The notes under the pieces: model-generated | The model's input: only the letters and a program-made list of their open reading frames with translations | What the model was told of the DNA's origin: nothing | The model's database searches: none | Part shown: piece by piece, positions 17,232 to 26,082 of the stretch | Layout: each line of letters opens with the position of its first letter | How positions within the stretch are numbered: the stretch's first letter is position 1 | Origin: Desulfoprunum benzoelyticum | GTDB taxonomy: Bacteria; Desulfobacterota; Desulfobulbia; Desulfobulbales; Desulfocapsaceae | Length of the DNA: 64,000 nt | Reading direction: 5' to 3' | NCBI RefSeq assembly: GCF_014201505.1 | Contig: NZ_JACHEO010000001.1 | Span: 186,001-250,000, forward strand | Program-made: the position numbers and the translations under genes

Positions 17232-17927
17232 ATGGGCGGAGAGAGCGTTTTCGACAAAAAACATGTGGAACCCAGCGCCATGGGTGATGTGGAAGGGCTG
17301 TTGGAACATTTCAATCTGCCGCCGGCCGTCATCAGCTATATCCGCAGAAACAAAAGGGTGATCCAGGTGACTGTCGCCGCGATCCTGATCACCGTCGTTG
17401 CCCTGGCCCTGTATGACTCCTATCGCCAGAAACGGATCGAAGAGGCGACATCGGCCCTCACCACGGCCATGCAGAAGGCCGGTGACGACAAGGAAAAGGC
17501 CCTTGGCGCAGTAGCGGCGGAATTTGCCGGAACAGCCTCGGCCCGCTGGGCGGAAGTCGAACTGGCCCATCTCACCATGGCCGGATCCAAGTTCAAGGAG
17601 GCGGCTGAACAGTATCGCCGTATCCGCAACGATCTTGACAGGTCCGATCCGCTCTATGCCTTGACATCCTTCGGCTTCGCTCAGGCCAAAGAGGCCGGCC
17701 ATGAATATGACGAGGCCTCGGCCGCCTATCAGGAATTAAAGGACATCGACGGCTATCAGGCCATCGGCTACACCGGGATCGCGAGAATTCTCGAATCTCA
17801 GGGAAAAACCGACAAGGCCATCGAGACCCTCACAACCTATCTCTCGACCCTGGCCGACAAGGCCCCGACCGATCCTGGAAAACGGATTATCGAAGATAGA
17901 ATCGCCCGTCTGAAGGTCAAACAGTGA
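17232..17927 (+). CDS. Membrane-anchored tetratricopeptide repeat protein (YfgM-like)
   Basis: A 231-residue protein with a cytoplasmic N terminus, one transmembrane helix at about residues 43-60 (IQVTVAAILITVVALAL) and a periplasmic tetratricopeptide-like array. The general layout matches the YfgM/Tol-Pal-associated group, which acts as a scaffold near the Sec translocon in enteric bacteria; the function here is not shown. AAGGAGATATTGA gives a good ribosome site. The stop overlaps the panC GTG start, so the two genes are coupled. Confidence 0.75.
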   Translation: MGGESVFDKKHVEPSAMGDVEGLLEHFNLPPAVISYIRRNKRVIQVTVAAILITVVALALYDSYRQKRIEEATSALTTAMQKAGDDKEKALGAVAAEFAGTASARWAEVELAHLTMAGSKFKEAAEQYRRIRNDLDRSDPLYALTSFGFAQAKEAGHEYDEASAAYQELKDIDGYQAIGYTGIARILESQGKTDKAIETLTTYLSTLADKAPTDPGKRIIEDRIARLKVKQ

Positions 17928-18775
17928 AACTGATAAAGAAGAGTGAGGAGGTCGTCCAGGTCACCGGCGGCTGGAGAGAAGAGGGGCAGCGCATCGTTCT
18001 CGTGCCCACCATGGGATGGTTCCACGAAGGGCATCTGTCGCTGATGCGGTTGGCGCGATCGCTCGGCACGAAAATCATTGTCAGTCTCTTTGTCAATCCG
18101 ATCCAGTTCGGGCCGCGCGAGGACCTCGCCGCCTATCCGCGCGACCTTGACCGGGATCGCCGACTGGCCGAACAGGAAGGGGTCGATGCCCTGTTCGCCC
18201 CGGCGGTGGAGGAGATGTTCGAACCGGAATTCCAGACCAGGGTGGTGCTGAGCAAGGTGTCCCAGGGGCTGTGCGGCGCCGGTCGGCCCGGGCATTTCGA
18301 TGGGGTGGCGACGATCGTCACCAAGCTGTTTCATCTGATGGTTCCCCATGTCGCCGTTTTCGGCGAGAAGGATCTGCAGCAGCTGGCACTGATTCGGCGG
18401 ATGGTCCGCGACCTCAATTTCCAGATAGAGATTGTCGGCCATCCAATCGTCCGGGAGCACGACGGTCTGGCCCTGAGTTCCAGAAACAGCTATCTGACGG
18501 AGGTGGAGCGGCAGACGGCCCTGTGTCTGTCGCAGGCGATCGGCCAGGCCCGTGACACCATCCGAGACTCGAGCAACACAGCCTCCGTCGTCGACCTGAT
18601 TGCCGCCGCCACTGCCTACATCGAGGCCCATGAAGGCTGTCAGGTCGACTACGTCAGCATCGTCGACCGGTGGACCCTTCTCCCCGGCACGGCAATCGAC
18701 CAGGACAGCGTCATGGCGCTGGCAGTGAAGATCAACGGCAGGGTGCGCCTGATCGACAACGGCCTGCTGCTGTAA
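17924..18775 (+). CDS. panC: Pantoate--beta-alanine ligase (pantothenate synthetase)
   Basis: A 283-residue enzyme joining pantoate and beta-alanine with ATP to give pantothenate. The adenylate-forming motif VPTMGWFHEGHLSL, the FVNPIQFGPREDL segment, VFGEKDLQQL and DGLALSSRNSYL are all present. The start is a GTG overlapping the preceding TGA (GTGA); there is no in-frame ATG before the conserved N terminus. Neither panB nor panD is adjacent, but coaX for the next step of CoA synthesis lies at 48657-49454. Confidence 0.96.
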   Translation: MKLIKKSEEVVQVTGGWREEGQRIVLVPTMGWFHEGHLSLMRLARSLGTKIIVSLFVNPIQFGPREDLAAYPRDLDRDRRLAEQEGVDALFAPAVEEMFEPEFQTRVVLSKVSQGLCGAGRPGHFDGVATIVTKLFHLMVPHVAVFGEKDLQQLALIRRMVRDLNFQIEIVGHPIVREHDGLALSSRNSYLTEVERQTALCLSQAIGQARDTIRDSSNTASVVDLIAAATAYIEAHEGCQVDYVSIVDRWTLLPGTAIDQDSVMALAVKINGRVRLIDNGLLL

Positions 18776-18847
18776 GACACGGCCAAGGTTTTCGTTCCCG
18801 CCGGGATCACGATATTTTTCAGATACAGCCAATTTTGAGAGGGTGAT

Positions 18848-20050
18848 ATGCCAGGATTCGAGGTCTTCGGTGAAGAGGAAAAACGAGAGATTCAGGATGT
18901 GCTCGATACCGGGGTGCTGTTTCGCTATGAGTTCGCCGAGCAGCGCCAGGGTGTCTACAAGGTCAGGGAGTTCGAGGAAAAATTTGCCGGCTATTGCGGC
19001 GCCAGCTATGCCCAGGCGGTGACCTCGGGGACCGCGGCCCTGAAGGTCGCCCTTGCCGCCCTTGGTATCGGCCCCGGCGATGAGGTCATCACCCAGGGAT
19101 TCACCTTCGTCGCCACCTGGGAAGCGATATTGGAACTGGGGGCCATCCCGGTATTCACCGAGGTCGATGCGACAATGAATATGGACCCCGAAGATCTGCG
19201 GAAAAAAATCAACCCGAAGACCCGCTGCATCGTCCCGGTCCATATGCTCGGGGCCCAGGCGCGGATCGCCGAGATCGTCGAGATTGCCGACAGCCATTCC
19301 ATCCCGGTCCTTGAGGATACGGCCCAGGCGGCAGGCGGCCGGATCAAGGGCCGCCATCTCGGCACCTTCGGCAGATGCGGCACCTTCTCTTTCGATCCGG
19401 TGAAGACCCTGACGACCGGCGAGGGCGGCATGGTCATTACCGCCGACGAGGGGCTGTGGCGAACGATGTCGGAGTACCATGACCATGGCCATGACCATGT
19501 CGTCAATCCCGGAGGCAGGGGCGGCGAGGGGCGCCGATTCATCGGCTCCAACTACCGGATGATGGAGATCCAGGGGGCGATCGGTATTGCCCAGTTGGCC
19601 AAGCTCGATATGATGCTCGCCGAACAGCGGAAGAACAAGGCCCGTCTCAGGGAGGCGGCCGCCGCGATCCCCGGGGTCAGCTTCCGGCAGCTGGTCGATC
19701 CGGAAGGCGATACGGCCACCCACTTCAGTTTCTTCCTCCAGGATCAGGAGCACTGCCGCCGGGTCAATGCCCTGCTGCAGGAGAAAGGCTGCGGGGCGAT
19801 CTGTTTTGCCGACAATACCTGGCATTACTATCCGCAATGGGAGCATCTGTTGCACGGCCGGTCGGTGGCGGCCGGCGGCTGGCCGTTCACCGGGCCCGAC
19901 GGTCGGCGACGGGTCGTCTACGATTCCGCCGCCCTGCCGGCCTCGGCCGCCCTGATGAACCGCAACCTGGTATATCCCGTCTCGATCAAAATGCCGGAAG
20001 AGCGGTTGACCGCCATCTGCGACGCCTTGACCAAGGCGGCAGCTGTCTGA
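18848..20050 (+). CDS. DegT/DnrJ/EryC1 sugar aminotransferase, KdnA-like
   Basis: A 400-residue PLP-dependent sugar aminotransferase. The cofactor lysine is Lys186 in SFDPVKTLTTGEGG; VTSGTAALKVAL and VLEDTAQAAGG are conserved family motifs. The opening MPGFEVFG-EE, the GVLFRY segment and DHGHDH at residues 212-217 closely recall KdnA of Shewanella (from memory of that protein). KdnA makes 8-amino-3,8-dideoxy-octulosonate (Kdo8N), which replaces Kdo in lipopolysaccharide. KdnA needs the dehydrogenase KdnB, which is not in the window. lpxK lies 630 bases downstream on the other strand, fitting an envelope role. GAGAGGGTGAT precedes the ATG. The class is secure; the substrate is inference. Confidence 0.8.
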   Translation: MPGFEVFGEEEKREIQDVLDTGVLFRYEFAEQRQGVYKVREFEEKFAGYCGASYAQAVTSGTAALKVALAALGIGPGDEVITQGFTFVATWEAILELGAIPVFTEVDATMNMDPEDLRKKINPKTRCIVPVHMLGAQARIAEIVEIADSHSIPVLEDTAQAAGGRIKGRHLGTFGRCGTFSFDPVKTLTTGEGGMVITADEGLWRTMSEYHDHGHDHVVNPGGRGGEGRRFIGSNYRMMEIQGAIGIAQLAKLDMMLAEQRKNKARLREAAAAIPGVSFRQLVDPEGDTATHFSFFLQDQEHCRRVNALLQEKGCGAICFADNTWHYYPQWEHLLHGRSVAAGGWPFTGPDGRRRVVYDSAALPASAALMNRNLVYPVSIKMPEERLTAICDALTKAAAV

Positions 20051-20182
20051 CCGGCCGGCAAAACCTCGCAACGGTCAAGGGTCGATGCGGGGTTTGTGTT
20101 GCAATGGTTGAATTCGTCGGGGCGGATCGGGTTACCGGCCGATAGCGACGATGGAACCGAGGCGAATACAGTCGGAGACCCG

Positions 20183-20599
20183 ATGAAAAGCTACCGCAAG
20201 GAGTTGTGGTTCGAGATCCCCGCCCGCCGCGGGTTCAGAAATATCACCGGCCAGGTGGAGGAGTGCCTGCGGGAAAGCGGAATCAGAGAGGGCCTGCTGC
20301 TGTGCAACGCCATGCACATCACGGCCTCGGTGTTCATCAATGACGACGAATCCGGCCTGCACCACGATTACGAGGTATGGCTCGAAAAGCTCGCTCCCCA
20401 TGCCCCGGTCGCGCAATACCGCCATAACGGCTATGAAGACAATGCCGACGCCCACATGAAGCGCCAGATCATGGGCCGTGAGGTCGTCGTGGCGATCACC
20501 GGCGGCAAACTCGATTTCGGGACCTGGGAGCAGATCTTCTACGGTGAGTTCGATGGCCGGAGGAAAAAACGAGTCCTGGTCAAGATCATCGGCGAATAG
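20183..20599 (+). CDS. yjbQ: YjbQ family protein (UPF0047; secondary thiamine-phosphate synthase-like)
   Basis: A 138-residue single-domain protein of the YjbQ family. Typical features are [17 protein letters not shown] near the start, [37 protein letters not shown] and [20 protein letters not shown]. coli YjbQ has weak thiamine phosphate synthase activity, but the physiological role is unsettled. The start at 20183 is chosen by family alignment; the upstream open frame lacks family similarity. The last plus gene before convergent lpxK. Confidence 0.88.
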   Translation: MKSYRKELWFEIPARRGFRNITGQVEECLRESGIREGLLLCNAMHITASVFINDDESGLHHDYEVWLEKLAPHAPVAQYRHNGYEDNADAHMKRQIMGREVVVAITGGKLDFGTWEQIFYGEFDGRRKKRVLVKIIGE

Positions 20600-20635
20600 C
20601 GACGAGGGGGCATTGTCCCAATCCCCGGGCCGCAA

Positions 20636-20660
20636 GGGTTGCGGCGGGTGCAGGCAACCC
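20636..20660. terminator. Inverted repeat between convergent yjbQ and lpxK
   Basis: GGGTTGC (20636-20642) and GCAACCC (20654-20660) form a perfect 7-bp stem with an 11-base loop between the ends of two convergent genes. It lacks a clear T-run on either side, so a role as a two-way transcript end is possible but weakly supported. Confidence 0.35.
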
Positions 20661-20680
20661 GTCGCTCGGCTCATCTCATT

Positions 20681-21748
20681 TCAAATCGATCGATGCTCCT
20701 CGCGGCCAGGAGCGATCCCCAAGGTCTGCCGGAGATAAACAGGTAAGCCGTCATCGGTGTCGAATCGAGTTTTCAATGGCAGCAGCGGCAGCGCCGCCTG
20801 CAGCCGTTCGAGCTTGATCATATCCTTTTCGGTCGTGATCAATGCCCGTGCTCCGGATGCCTCCGCCCGCCGGCAGATGGCATCGACATCGTTCTGACTG
20901 TAGCGATGATGATCCCGGAACCAGGTCTTGCCGGTGACATGCAGGTTCATGCCGTACAGGGTGGTGAAAAACCGATCCGGATGGGCGATGGCGCAGAAGG
21001 CGAAGAGGGGCGGCAATGAATCGGCCGTCGGCTTCAGATTGGGTGGGGCTGGGAGATCAGCCGCGATGGTCGAATAATATACCGATTTTCCTTGAAAACG
21101 ATTGGAAAGTAGTGCGGCGAATCGTTCCGCCCGCCCCCGGTTGCCGTCGTCGACGCCGGTGAGCAGGAAGGCGGTGCAGCGGTGCAGGGCGGCGACCGGT
21201 TCCCGCAACTCACCGCCTGGAAATACGCGGCTGTTGCCGGCCAGGGTGGTGGCGTTGAACAGGACCAGGTTGATATCACGGGCGATGGCGAGATGCTGAA
21301 AGCCGTCATCGAGGATCAGGATCGTGCTGCGCAGGCGTTCAATCGCATGCCGGCATGGATGCAGACGGGTTTTTCCTGTCAGGACCGGGATTTCCGGGAG
21401 CTGCCGGGCGAGCATCGCCGGCTCGTCACCGGCCTGTTCGGCGTTCAGCAGCACCTGGTTGCCGTCGGACACGAGATTGACGGCGTCCCTGGCTGTCCCG
21501 CCGTACCCCCGGCTGATGATCGCCGGCCGGTGCCCTGCTGAATGCAGGAACCTGGCGATCCAGGCGACGGTCGGGGTTTTACCGGTACCACCGAGGGTCA
21601 GGTTGCCGACCGAGATCACCGGAACGGCGAGACGATGGACGGTGAGGATATTTTTGCGATACAGATTCTGCCGTATCGACATCGCCAGGCTGTACAGCGG
21701 GCTGAATGGTCGGCCGATGGCAAAGAGGGTGGAGGGCGATGGTGTCAT
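20681..21748 (-). CDS. lpxK: Tetraacyldisaccharide 4'-kinase (lipid A synthesis)
   Basis: Phosphorylates the 4' position of the tetraacyldisaccharide precursor to give lipid IVA at the inner membrane. The P-loop VGNLTLGGTGKTPTV, the RGYGG segment, ILDDGFQHLAIARDINLVLF and the C-terminal TTEKDMIKL are diagnostic. I take ATG 21748 (355 residues). The frame extends to a TTG at 21802, which would add 18 residues without a ribosome site. It is divergent from livK with about 180 bases between the two starts. lpxB lies at 27874 on the other strand. Confidence 0.93.
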   Translation of the reverse strand: MTPSPSTLFAIGRPFSPLYSLAMSIRQNLYRKNILTVHRLAVPVISVGNLTLGGTGKTPTVAWIARFLHSAGHRPAIISRGYGGTARDAVNLVSDGNQVLLNAEQAGDEPAMLARQLPEIPVLTGKTRLHPCRHAIERLRSTILILDDGFQHLAIARDINLVLFNATTLAGNSRVFPGGELREPVAALHRCTAFLLTGVDDGNRGRAERFAALLSNRFQGKSVYYSTIAADLPAPPNLKPTADSLPPLFAFCAIAHPDRFFTTLYGMNLHVTGKTWFRDHHRYSQNDVDAICRRAEASGARALITTEKDMIKLERLQAALPLLPLKTRFDTDDGLPVYLRQTLGIAPGREEHRSI

Positions 21749-21804
21749 CGAATGTCGAAATGATTGACGATAAGCATGATGAGGAAGATTTTTCACTTCC
21801 AATT

Positions 21805-21822
21805 TTACGCAATGCTGCGTAA
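21805..21822. promoter_or_regulatory. Perfect inverted repeat between lpxK and livK, candidate operator
   Basis: TTACGCA (21805-21811), a four-base spacer and TGCGTAA (21816-21822) form an 18-base perfect dyad in the AT-rich gap between divergent lpxK and livK. Its location suits a regulator of the liv operon or of both genes. There is no known consensus I can match it to, and a stem-loop role is also possible. Confidence 0.35.
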
Positions 21823-21929
21823 TAAAAGACTACTATCATTTTTAACTGGTTTCAGCCCGTTTTTTCACGTTTTCGACAGAAGATCTCGAGCGGGCGGAGG
21901 CACCATTCAATCTTTCCGATGGAGGAAAA

Positions 21930-23060
21930 ATGAAACTGATGAGAAGCAAAAAAATCCTTGCGGCAGCAGCAATCATGATGCTGGCTTTCTCGGCTCCTGT
22001 AGCCGGCATGGCGGCCGACACCATCAAATTCGGGGTCGCCGGAGCCCACAGCGGCGACCTGGCCTCTTACGGCCTGCCGACAGTCAACGCCGCCAAACTG
22101 GTGATCGACCAGGTCAACGCCAAGGGCGGCATCAACGGCAAGAAGATCGAACTGCTGATCGAAGACGATGTCTGCAAGCCCGAAGTCGCCACCAATACCG
22201 CTACCAAGCTGGTGTCGCAGGGGGCCGAAGTCGTGCTCGGACATATCTGCTCCGGCGCCACCAAATCAGCCCTGCCGATTTACACCAACGCCAATATTCT
22301 CGTCATGTCGCCATCGGCCACCAATCCCGATCTGACCTACAGCGGCGAGTATCCCAATTTCTTCCGTACCATCGCCCCGGATGACATGCAGGCCAAGGTC
22401 GATGTCGACTATGCTCTCGACAAGCTCGGCCACACCAAGATCGCGGTTATCCACGACAAGGGTGATTATGGCAAGGGTTTCGCCGAGTTCGCCAAGTCGT
22501 TCGTCGAGAAATCCGGCAAGGCCGAAGTCGTTCTGTTCGAAGGCGTCACCCCGGGGGCGGTCGACTACTCGGCCATCGTCCAGAAAATCAAGAAATCCGG
22601 GGCCCAGGCCGTCATATTCGGCGGATATCATCCTGAGGCGGCAAAGATTGTCGGCATGATCAAAAAGAAAAGACTGAAGGTCGACTTCCTCTCCGATGAC
22701 GGCGTCAAGGACGACACCTTCATCAAGGTCGCCGGCGCCGATGCCGAGGGTGTCTACGCCTCGGGACCGAAAGATACGACCGGCAACCCCCTGTCCAAGG
22801 CCGCCTTCGCCGAACACAAGAAGGTCTTCAACGCCGATGCCGGCGCCTTCTTTGAAAATGCCTATACCGCAACCTTGGCGATGGTCAATGCCATCGAGAA
22901 GGCCGGGTCGACCGATCTGGCGGCGCTGAAGAAGGCCCTGCAGACCGAAAAAGTCGACACCCCGTTGGGAAACATCTATTTTGATGACAAGGGCGATGCC
23001 GTTGGTATCGGCTTCTCCGTCTATCAGGTCCAGAACGGCGCTTTCGTCGAGATGAAATAG
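21930..23060 (+). CDS. livK: Branched-chain amino acid ABC transporter, periplasmic binding protein
   Basis: A 376-residue type I periplasmic binding protein. The signal peptide has a KKILAAAA basic and hydrophobic start and probable cleavage after AGMA, near residue 29; there is no lipobox. The mature part has IKFGVAGAHSGDLASYGLPT and a conserved cysteine pair in DVCKPEVA and GHICSGATK. GGAGGAAAA is the ribosome site. It is the first gene of a complete livKHMGF set, so it probably feeds leucine, isoleucine or valine to the membrane permeases, though the ligand cannot be read from sequence. Confidence 0.92.
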   Translation: MKLMRSKKILAAAAIMMLAFSAPVAGMAADTIKFGVAGAHSGDLASYGLPTVNAAKLVIDQVNAKGGINGKKIELLIEDDVCKPEVATNTATKLVSQGAEVVLGHICSGATKSALPIYTNANILVMSPSATNPDLTYSGEYPNFFRTIAPDDMQAKVDVDYALDKLGHTKIAVIHDKGDYGKGFAEFAKSFVEKSGKAEVVLFEGVTPGAVDYSAIVQKIKKSGAQAVIFGGYHPEAAKIVGMIKKKRLKVDFLSDDGVKDDTFIKVAGADAEGVYASGPKDTTGNPLSKAAFAEHKKVFNADAGAFFENAYTATLAMVNAIEKAGSTDLAALKKALQTEKVDTPLGNIYFDDKGDAVGIGFSVYQVQNGAFVEMK

Positions 23061-23085
23061 ATTTCTTTCTTTTTGATTCAGAACA

Positions 23086-23136
23086 CCTGGAGCAGGAGAA
23101 ACGGCCTTTGTGGCCGCCTGCTTCAGGTTCTTTTTT
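23086..23136 (+). terminator. Terminator-like hairpin between livK and livH, probable attenuator
   Basis: CCTGGAGCAGG (23086-23096) pairs with CCTGCTTCAGG (23117-23127) with one G-U pair, and an inner CGGCC/GGCCG helix (23102-23116) tightens it. TTTTTT follows at 23131-23136. The hairpin ends 12 bases before the livH start, so it probably causes partial termination, or stabilises the livK message, giving more binding protein than permease. Confidence 0.7.
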
Positions 23137-23148
23137 CGTGATCCCGGT

Positions 23149-24051
23149 ATGGATTATTTCATCGAACTGTTCTGCAGCGGGCTGACCCGCGGCGCGATCT
23201 ACGCCCTTATCGCCCTGGGCTATACGATGGTCTACGGCATCATCGGGCTGATCAACTTCGCTCACGGCGAGATCTATATGATCGGGGCCTTCACTGCGTT
23301 CATTGTCGCCACGGTGCTGTCGATCTATGGCTTCCCGCTGCTGGCGATCGTCATACTGGCGGGCTTTGCCGCAGTCATCTGGTCGAGCGCCTACGGCTAC
23401 ACCGTCGAGAAGATCGCCTACCGGCCGCTGCGCCACGCCCCTCGGCTCTCCCCCCTGATCAGTGCCATCGGCATGTCGATCTTCCTGCAGAACTACGTGC
23501 TCCTGGCGCAGACCTCCAATTTTCTGCCGTTTCCCGAATTGATCCCCGAGTTCGCCTTCATGGAACCGATAGCCCACATCGTCGGCTCCACCGATATCGT
23601 TATCCTGATCACCACCGCCGTCATTATGCTGATCCTCACGATCGTCATCAAGGGAACCAAGGTCGGCAAGGCCATGCGGGCGACTTCACAGGACCGGACG
23701 ATGGCAATGCTCGTCGGCATCAACGTCAACCGGATCATCTCCGCCACCTTTATCATCGGCTCGGCCCTGGCGGCGGTCGGCGGACTGCTGATCGCCTCCC
23801 ATATCGGCCAGATCAATTTCTACATCGGCTTTCTGGCCGGGATCAAGGCCTTCACCGCCGCCGTCCTCGGCGGCATCGGCTCGATCCCCGGGGCGGTCCT
23901 TGGCGGCCTGGTGCTGGGGCTGACGGAAAGTTTCGCCACCGGCTATGTTTCGAGTGACTATGAAGACGTCTTCGCCTTTTCCCTGCTGGTCCTCATCCTG
24001 ATCTTCAAGCCGTCCGGCCTGCTCGGCAAGGCGGAAACCAAGAAAGTCTGA
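23149..24051 (+). CDS. livH: Branched-chain amino acid ABC transporter, permease LivH
   Basis: A 300-residue inner-membrane permease with about eight hydrophobic segments. The start GLTRGAIYALIALGYTMVYG and the following GLINFAHGEIYMIGA are classic LivH signatures, and the cytoplasmic coupling loop contains GKAMRATSQD. The ATG at 23149 is chosen because the family begins here; the upstream open frame lies inside the terminator-like hairpin. LivH pairs with LivM. Confidence 0.94.
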   Translation: MDYFIELFCSGLTRGAIYALIALGYTMVYGIIGLINFAHGEIYMIGAFTAFIVATVLSIYGFPLLAIVILAGFAAVIWSSAYGYTVEKIAYRPLRHAPRLSPLISAIGMSIFLQNYVLLAQTSNFLPFPELIPEFAFMEPIAHIVGSTDIVILITTAVIMLILTIVIKGTKVGKAMRATSQDRTMAMLVGINVNRIISATFIIGSALAAVGGLLIASHIGQINFYIGFLAGIKAFTAAVLGGIGSIPGAVLGGLVLGLTESFATGYVSSDYEDVFAFSLLVLILIFKPSGLLGKAETKKV

Positions 24052-24064
24052 GACGGTGGCACTC

Positions 24065-25291
24065 ATGTTGGGTTTCAAAGAGATAAAAAACGGCCTGCTC
24101 GTCTCGCTGTGGTTCGTCTTCCTGACCTTCCCGCTGATGGTCGTCAAGGTCGATCCGGTTGAGCGTATCGTCAGGTGGCGCTGGGAAAATTCGCTCTACG
24201 TCGCGATCGGGACCTTTGCCGTCTTTCTTCTGGTCAAGATCATCATTCAGCGCCGGAGCAGAAACGCTGCCGTCGACAAAGAGGCCGAACAGAAAAAGGA
24301 ATCGTTCATCCACCGTGTCCTGGCATCGCCACGGCAGAAATTTACGCTGATCGCGCTCCTGCTGGCCGTGGCCATCGTCTTTCCGCTGTTCTCCTCGTCC
24401 TATCAGACCAATGTCATGACCACCGCCCTGATGTATGTCGTTCTCGGCCTTGGCTTGAACATTGTCGTCGGCATGGCCGGTCTGCTCGATCTCGGCTATG
24501 TCGCCTTCTACGCCGTCGGCGCCTATTCCTATGCGCTGCTCAATCATCATTTCGATCTCGGCTTCTGGGCGGTGTTGCCGATCGGCGGCGGACTGGCGGC
24601 GATCTTCGGCATCCTTCTCGGTTTTCCGGTATTGCGCCTGCGCGGCGATTACCTGGCCATCGTCACTCTCGGTTTCGGCGAGATTATCCGCCTGGTCCTG
24701 GAAAACTGGAGTGAATTTTCAAAGGGGCCGAGCGGCATCTCCAATATCTCCCGCCCGGGCCTGTTCGGCATCGAGTTCGGTCTGGACGGAGCAATCATTT
24801 ATATTTATTACCTGATGATCGTCTTCATGATCGTGACGATCTTCATTGTCAACCGCCTCCAGGATTCACGACTGGGCCGGGCCTGGATCGCCCTGCGGGA
24901 AGATGAAATCGCCTGCCAGGCGATGGGGATCGACAAGCGCAAGACCAAACTGGTCGCCTTCTCTCTGGGCGCCTTCTGGGCCGGAATCATCGGCGTGGTC
25001 TTCGCCGCCAAGACGACCTTCATCAACCCGGCCAGTTTTACCTTCCTCGAATCCGCCATCATCCTGGCCATCGTCGTTCTCGGCGGCATGGGCTCGATCG
25101 TCGGGGTCATCTTCGGCGCCCTGATCCTGATTCTCCTCCCCGAATACCTGCGCGCCCTGTCCGAATACCGGATGCTCGCCTTCGGCGCCATCCTCGTGGC
25201 GATGATGGTATTCCGGCCGCAGGGACTGATCTCGAATATCCGCCGAACCTATCATTCCGATAAAAAGTTTCCTTCTCCGACACAGCAATGA
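24065..25291 (+). CDS. livM: Branched-chain amino acid ABC transporter, permease LivM
   Basis: A permease of about 408 residues. Residues about 1-100 form an N-terminal extension with two extra hydrophobic segments and a charged linker. The LivM core follows: YVVLGLGLNIVVGMAGLLDLGYVAF, the LRLRGDYLAIVTLGFGEI segment, and the coupling loop ALREDEIACQAMGID. The first possible start is GTG 24056 and the next ATG is 24065; neither has a strong ribosome site. The stop overlaps livG by four bases. Confidence 0.93.
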   Translation: MLGFKEIKNGLLVSLWFVFLTFPLMVVKVDPVERIVRWRWENSLYVAIGTFAVFLLVKIIIQRRSRNAAVDKEAEQKKESFIHRVLASPRQKFTLIALLLAVAIVFPLFSSSYQTNVMTTALMYVVLGLGLNIVVGMAGLLDLGYVAFYAVGAYSYALLNHHFDLGFWAVLPIGGGLAAIFGILLGFPVLRLRGDYLAIVTLGFGEIIRLVLENWSEFSKGPSGISNISRPGLFGIEFGLDGAIIYIYYLMIVFMIVTIFIVNRLQDSRLGRAWIALREDEIACQAMGIDKRKTKLVAFSLGAFWAGIIGVVFAAKTTFINPASFTFLESAIILAIVVLGGMGSIVGVIFGALILILLPEYLRALSEYRMLAFGAILVAMMVFRPQGLISNIRRTYHSDKKFPSPTQQ

Positions 25292-26082
25292 TGGCTACTC
25301 CAATTCTCCAGATCAGCGGTTTGACGATGGATTTCGGCGGGATTCGCGCCCTCAACCGGCTCGATCTCGAGGTCCATGCCGGCGAGATCGTCGCCCTCAT
25401 CGGGCCGAACGGGGCGGGAAAAACGACCTTTTTCAATTGTCTGACCGGAATTTATACGCCGACGGCGGGAGAAATTCTTCTTACTCCCCCCGGCAGCACG
25501 AAAAACGTCAGTCTCAAGGGGCTGAAGCCAAACCATGTGACGGAAAAGGGTCTGGCCAGAACGTTTCAGAATATCCGTCTCTTTTCCCAGATGACGGTGC
25601 TGGAAAATGTCATGATCGGCCGCCATTGCCGCACCAAGGCCTTCATCCTCGGGGCGATACTCCGCAATGCCGCGACCCGGCGGGAAGAACGGCAGATTGT
25701 CGAGATGAGCTACGCCATTCTCGACAAGGTCGGCCTTGCCCATCTGGCCAATGAATTCGCCAGGAATCTGCCGTACGGGGCCCAGCGGCGGCTCGAAATC
25801 GCCCGCGCTCTCGCGACCGAGCCGTTCCTCCTCCTCCTTGACGAACCGGCGGCCGGCATGAACCCCCAGGAGACACAGGAACTTGATCGGTTAATCAAGG
25901 AAATCTCCACCGATGGCCACTCCATCCTCCTCATCGAACATGACATGAAGCTGGTCATGAGCCTGTCCGACCGGATCTTCGTGATGGACTACGGCAAGAA
26001 GATCGCCCAGGGAAAACCTTCAGAAATTCGTTCAAATCCAGCCGTTATCAAGGCGTATTTAGGTGAAGATGTCGATGCTTAA
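25288..26082 (+). CDS. livG: Branched-chain amino acid ABC transporter, ATPase LivG
   Basis: A 264-residue ABC ATPase. Walker A is GPNGAGKTTFFNCLTG, followed by a Q-loop region ending in ARTFQNIRLFSQM. The signature is LPYGAQRRLEIARAL, Walker B is LLLLDEPAAGMNP, and the switch histidine is in LLIEHDM. The LivG-specific insertion between Walker A and the signature is present. Its 3' end overlaps the start of livF by about 14 bases. Confidence 0.95.
   Translation: MMATPILQISGLTMDFGGIRALNRLDLEVHAGEIVALIGPNGAGKTTFFNCLTGIYTPTAGEILLTPPGSTKNVSLKGLKPNHVTEKGLARTFQNIRLFSQMTVLENVMIGRHCRTKAFILGAILRNAATRREERQIVEMSYAILDKVGLAHLANEFARNLPYGAQRRLEIARALATEPFLLLLDEPAAGMNPQETQELDRLIKEISTDGHSILLIEHDMKLVMSLSDRIFVMDYGKKIAQGKPSEIRSNPAVIKAYLGEDVDA

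Noticed and set aside
17837-20071. 744-codon minus-strand open frame
   Set aside because: Antisense to panC and the KdnA-like gene, both of which have clear family motifs.
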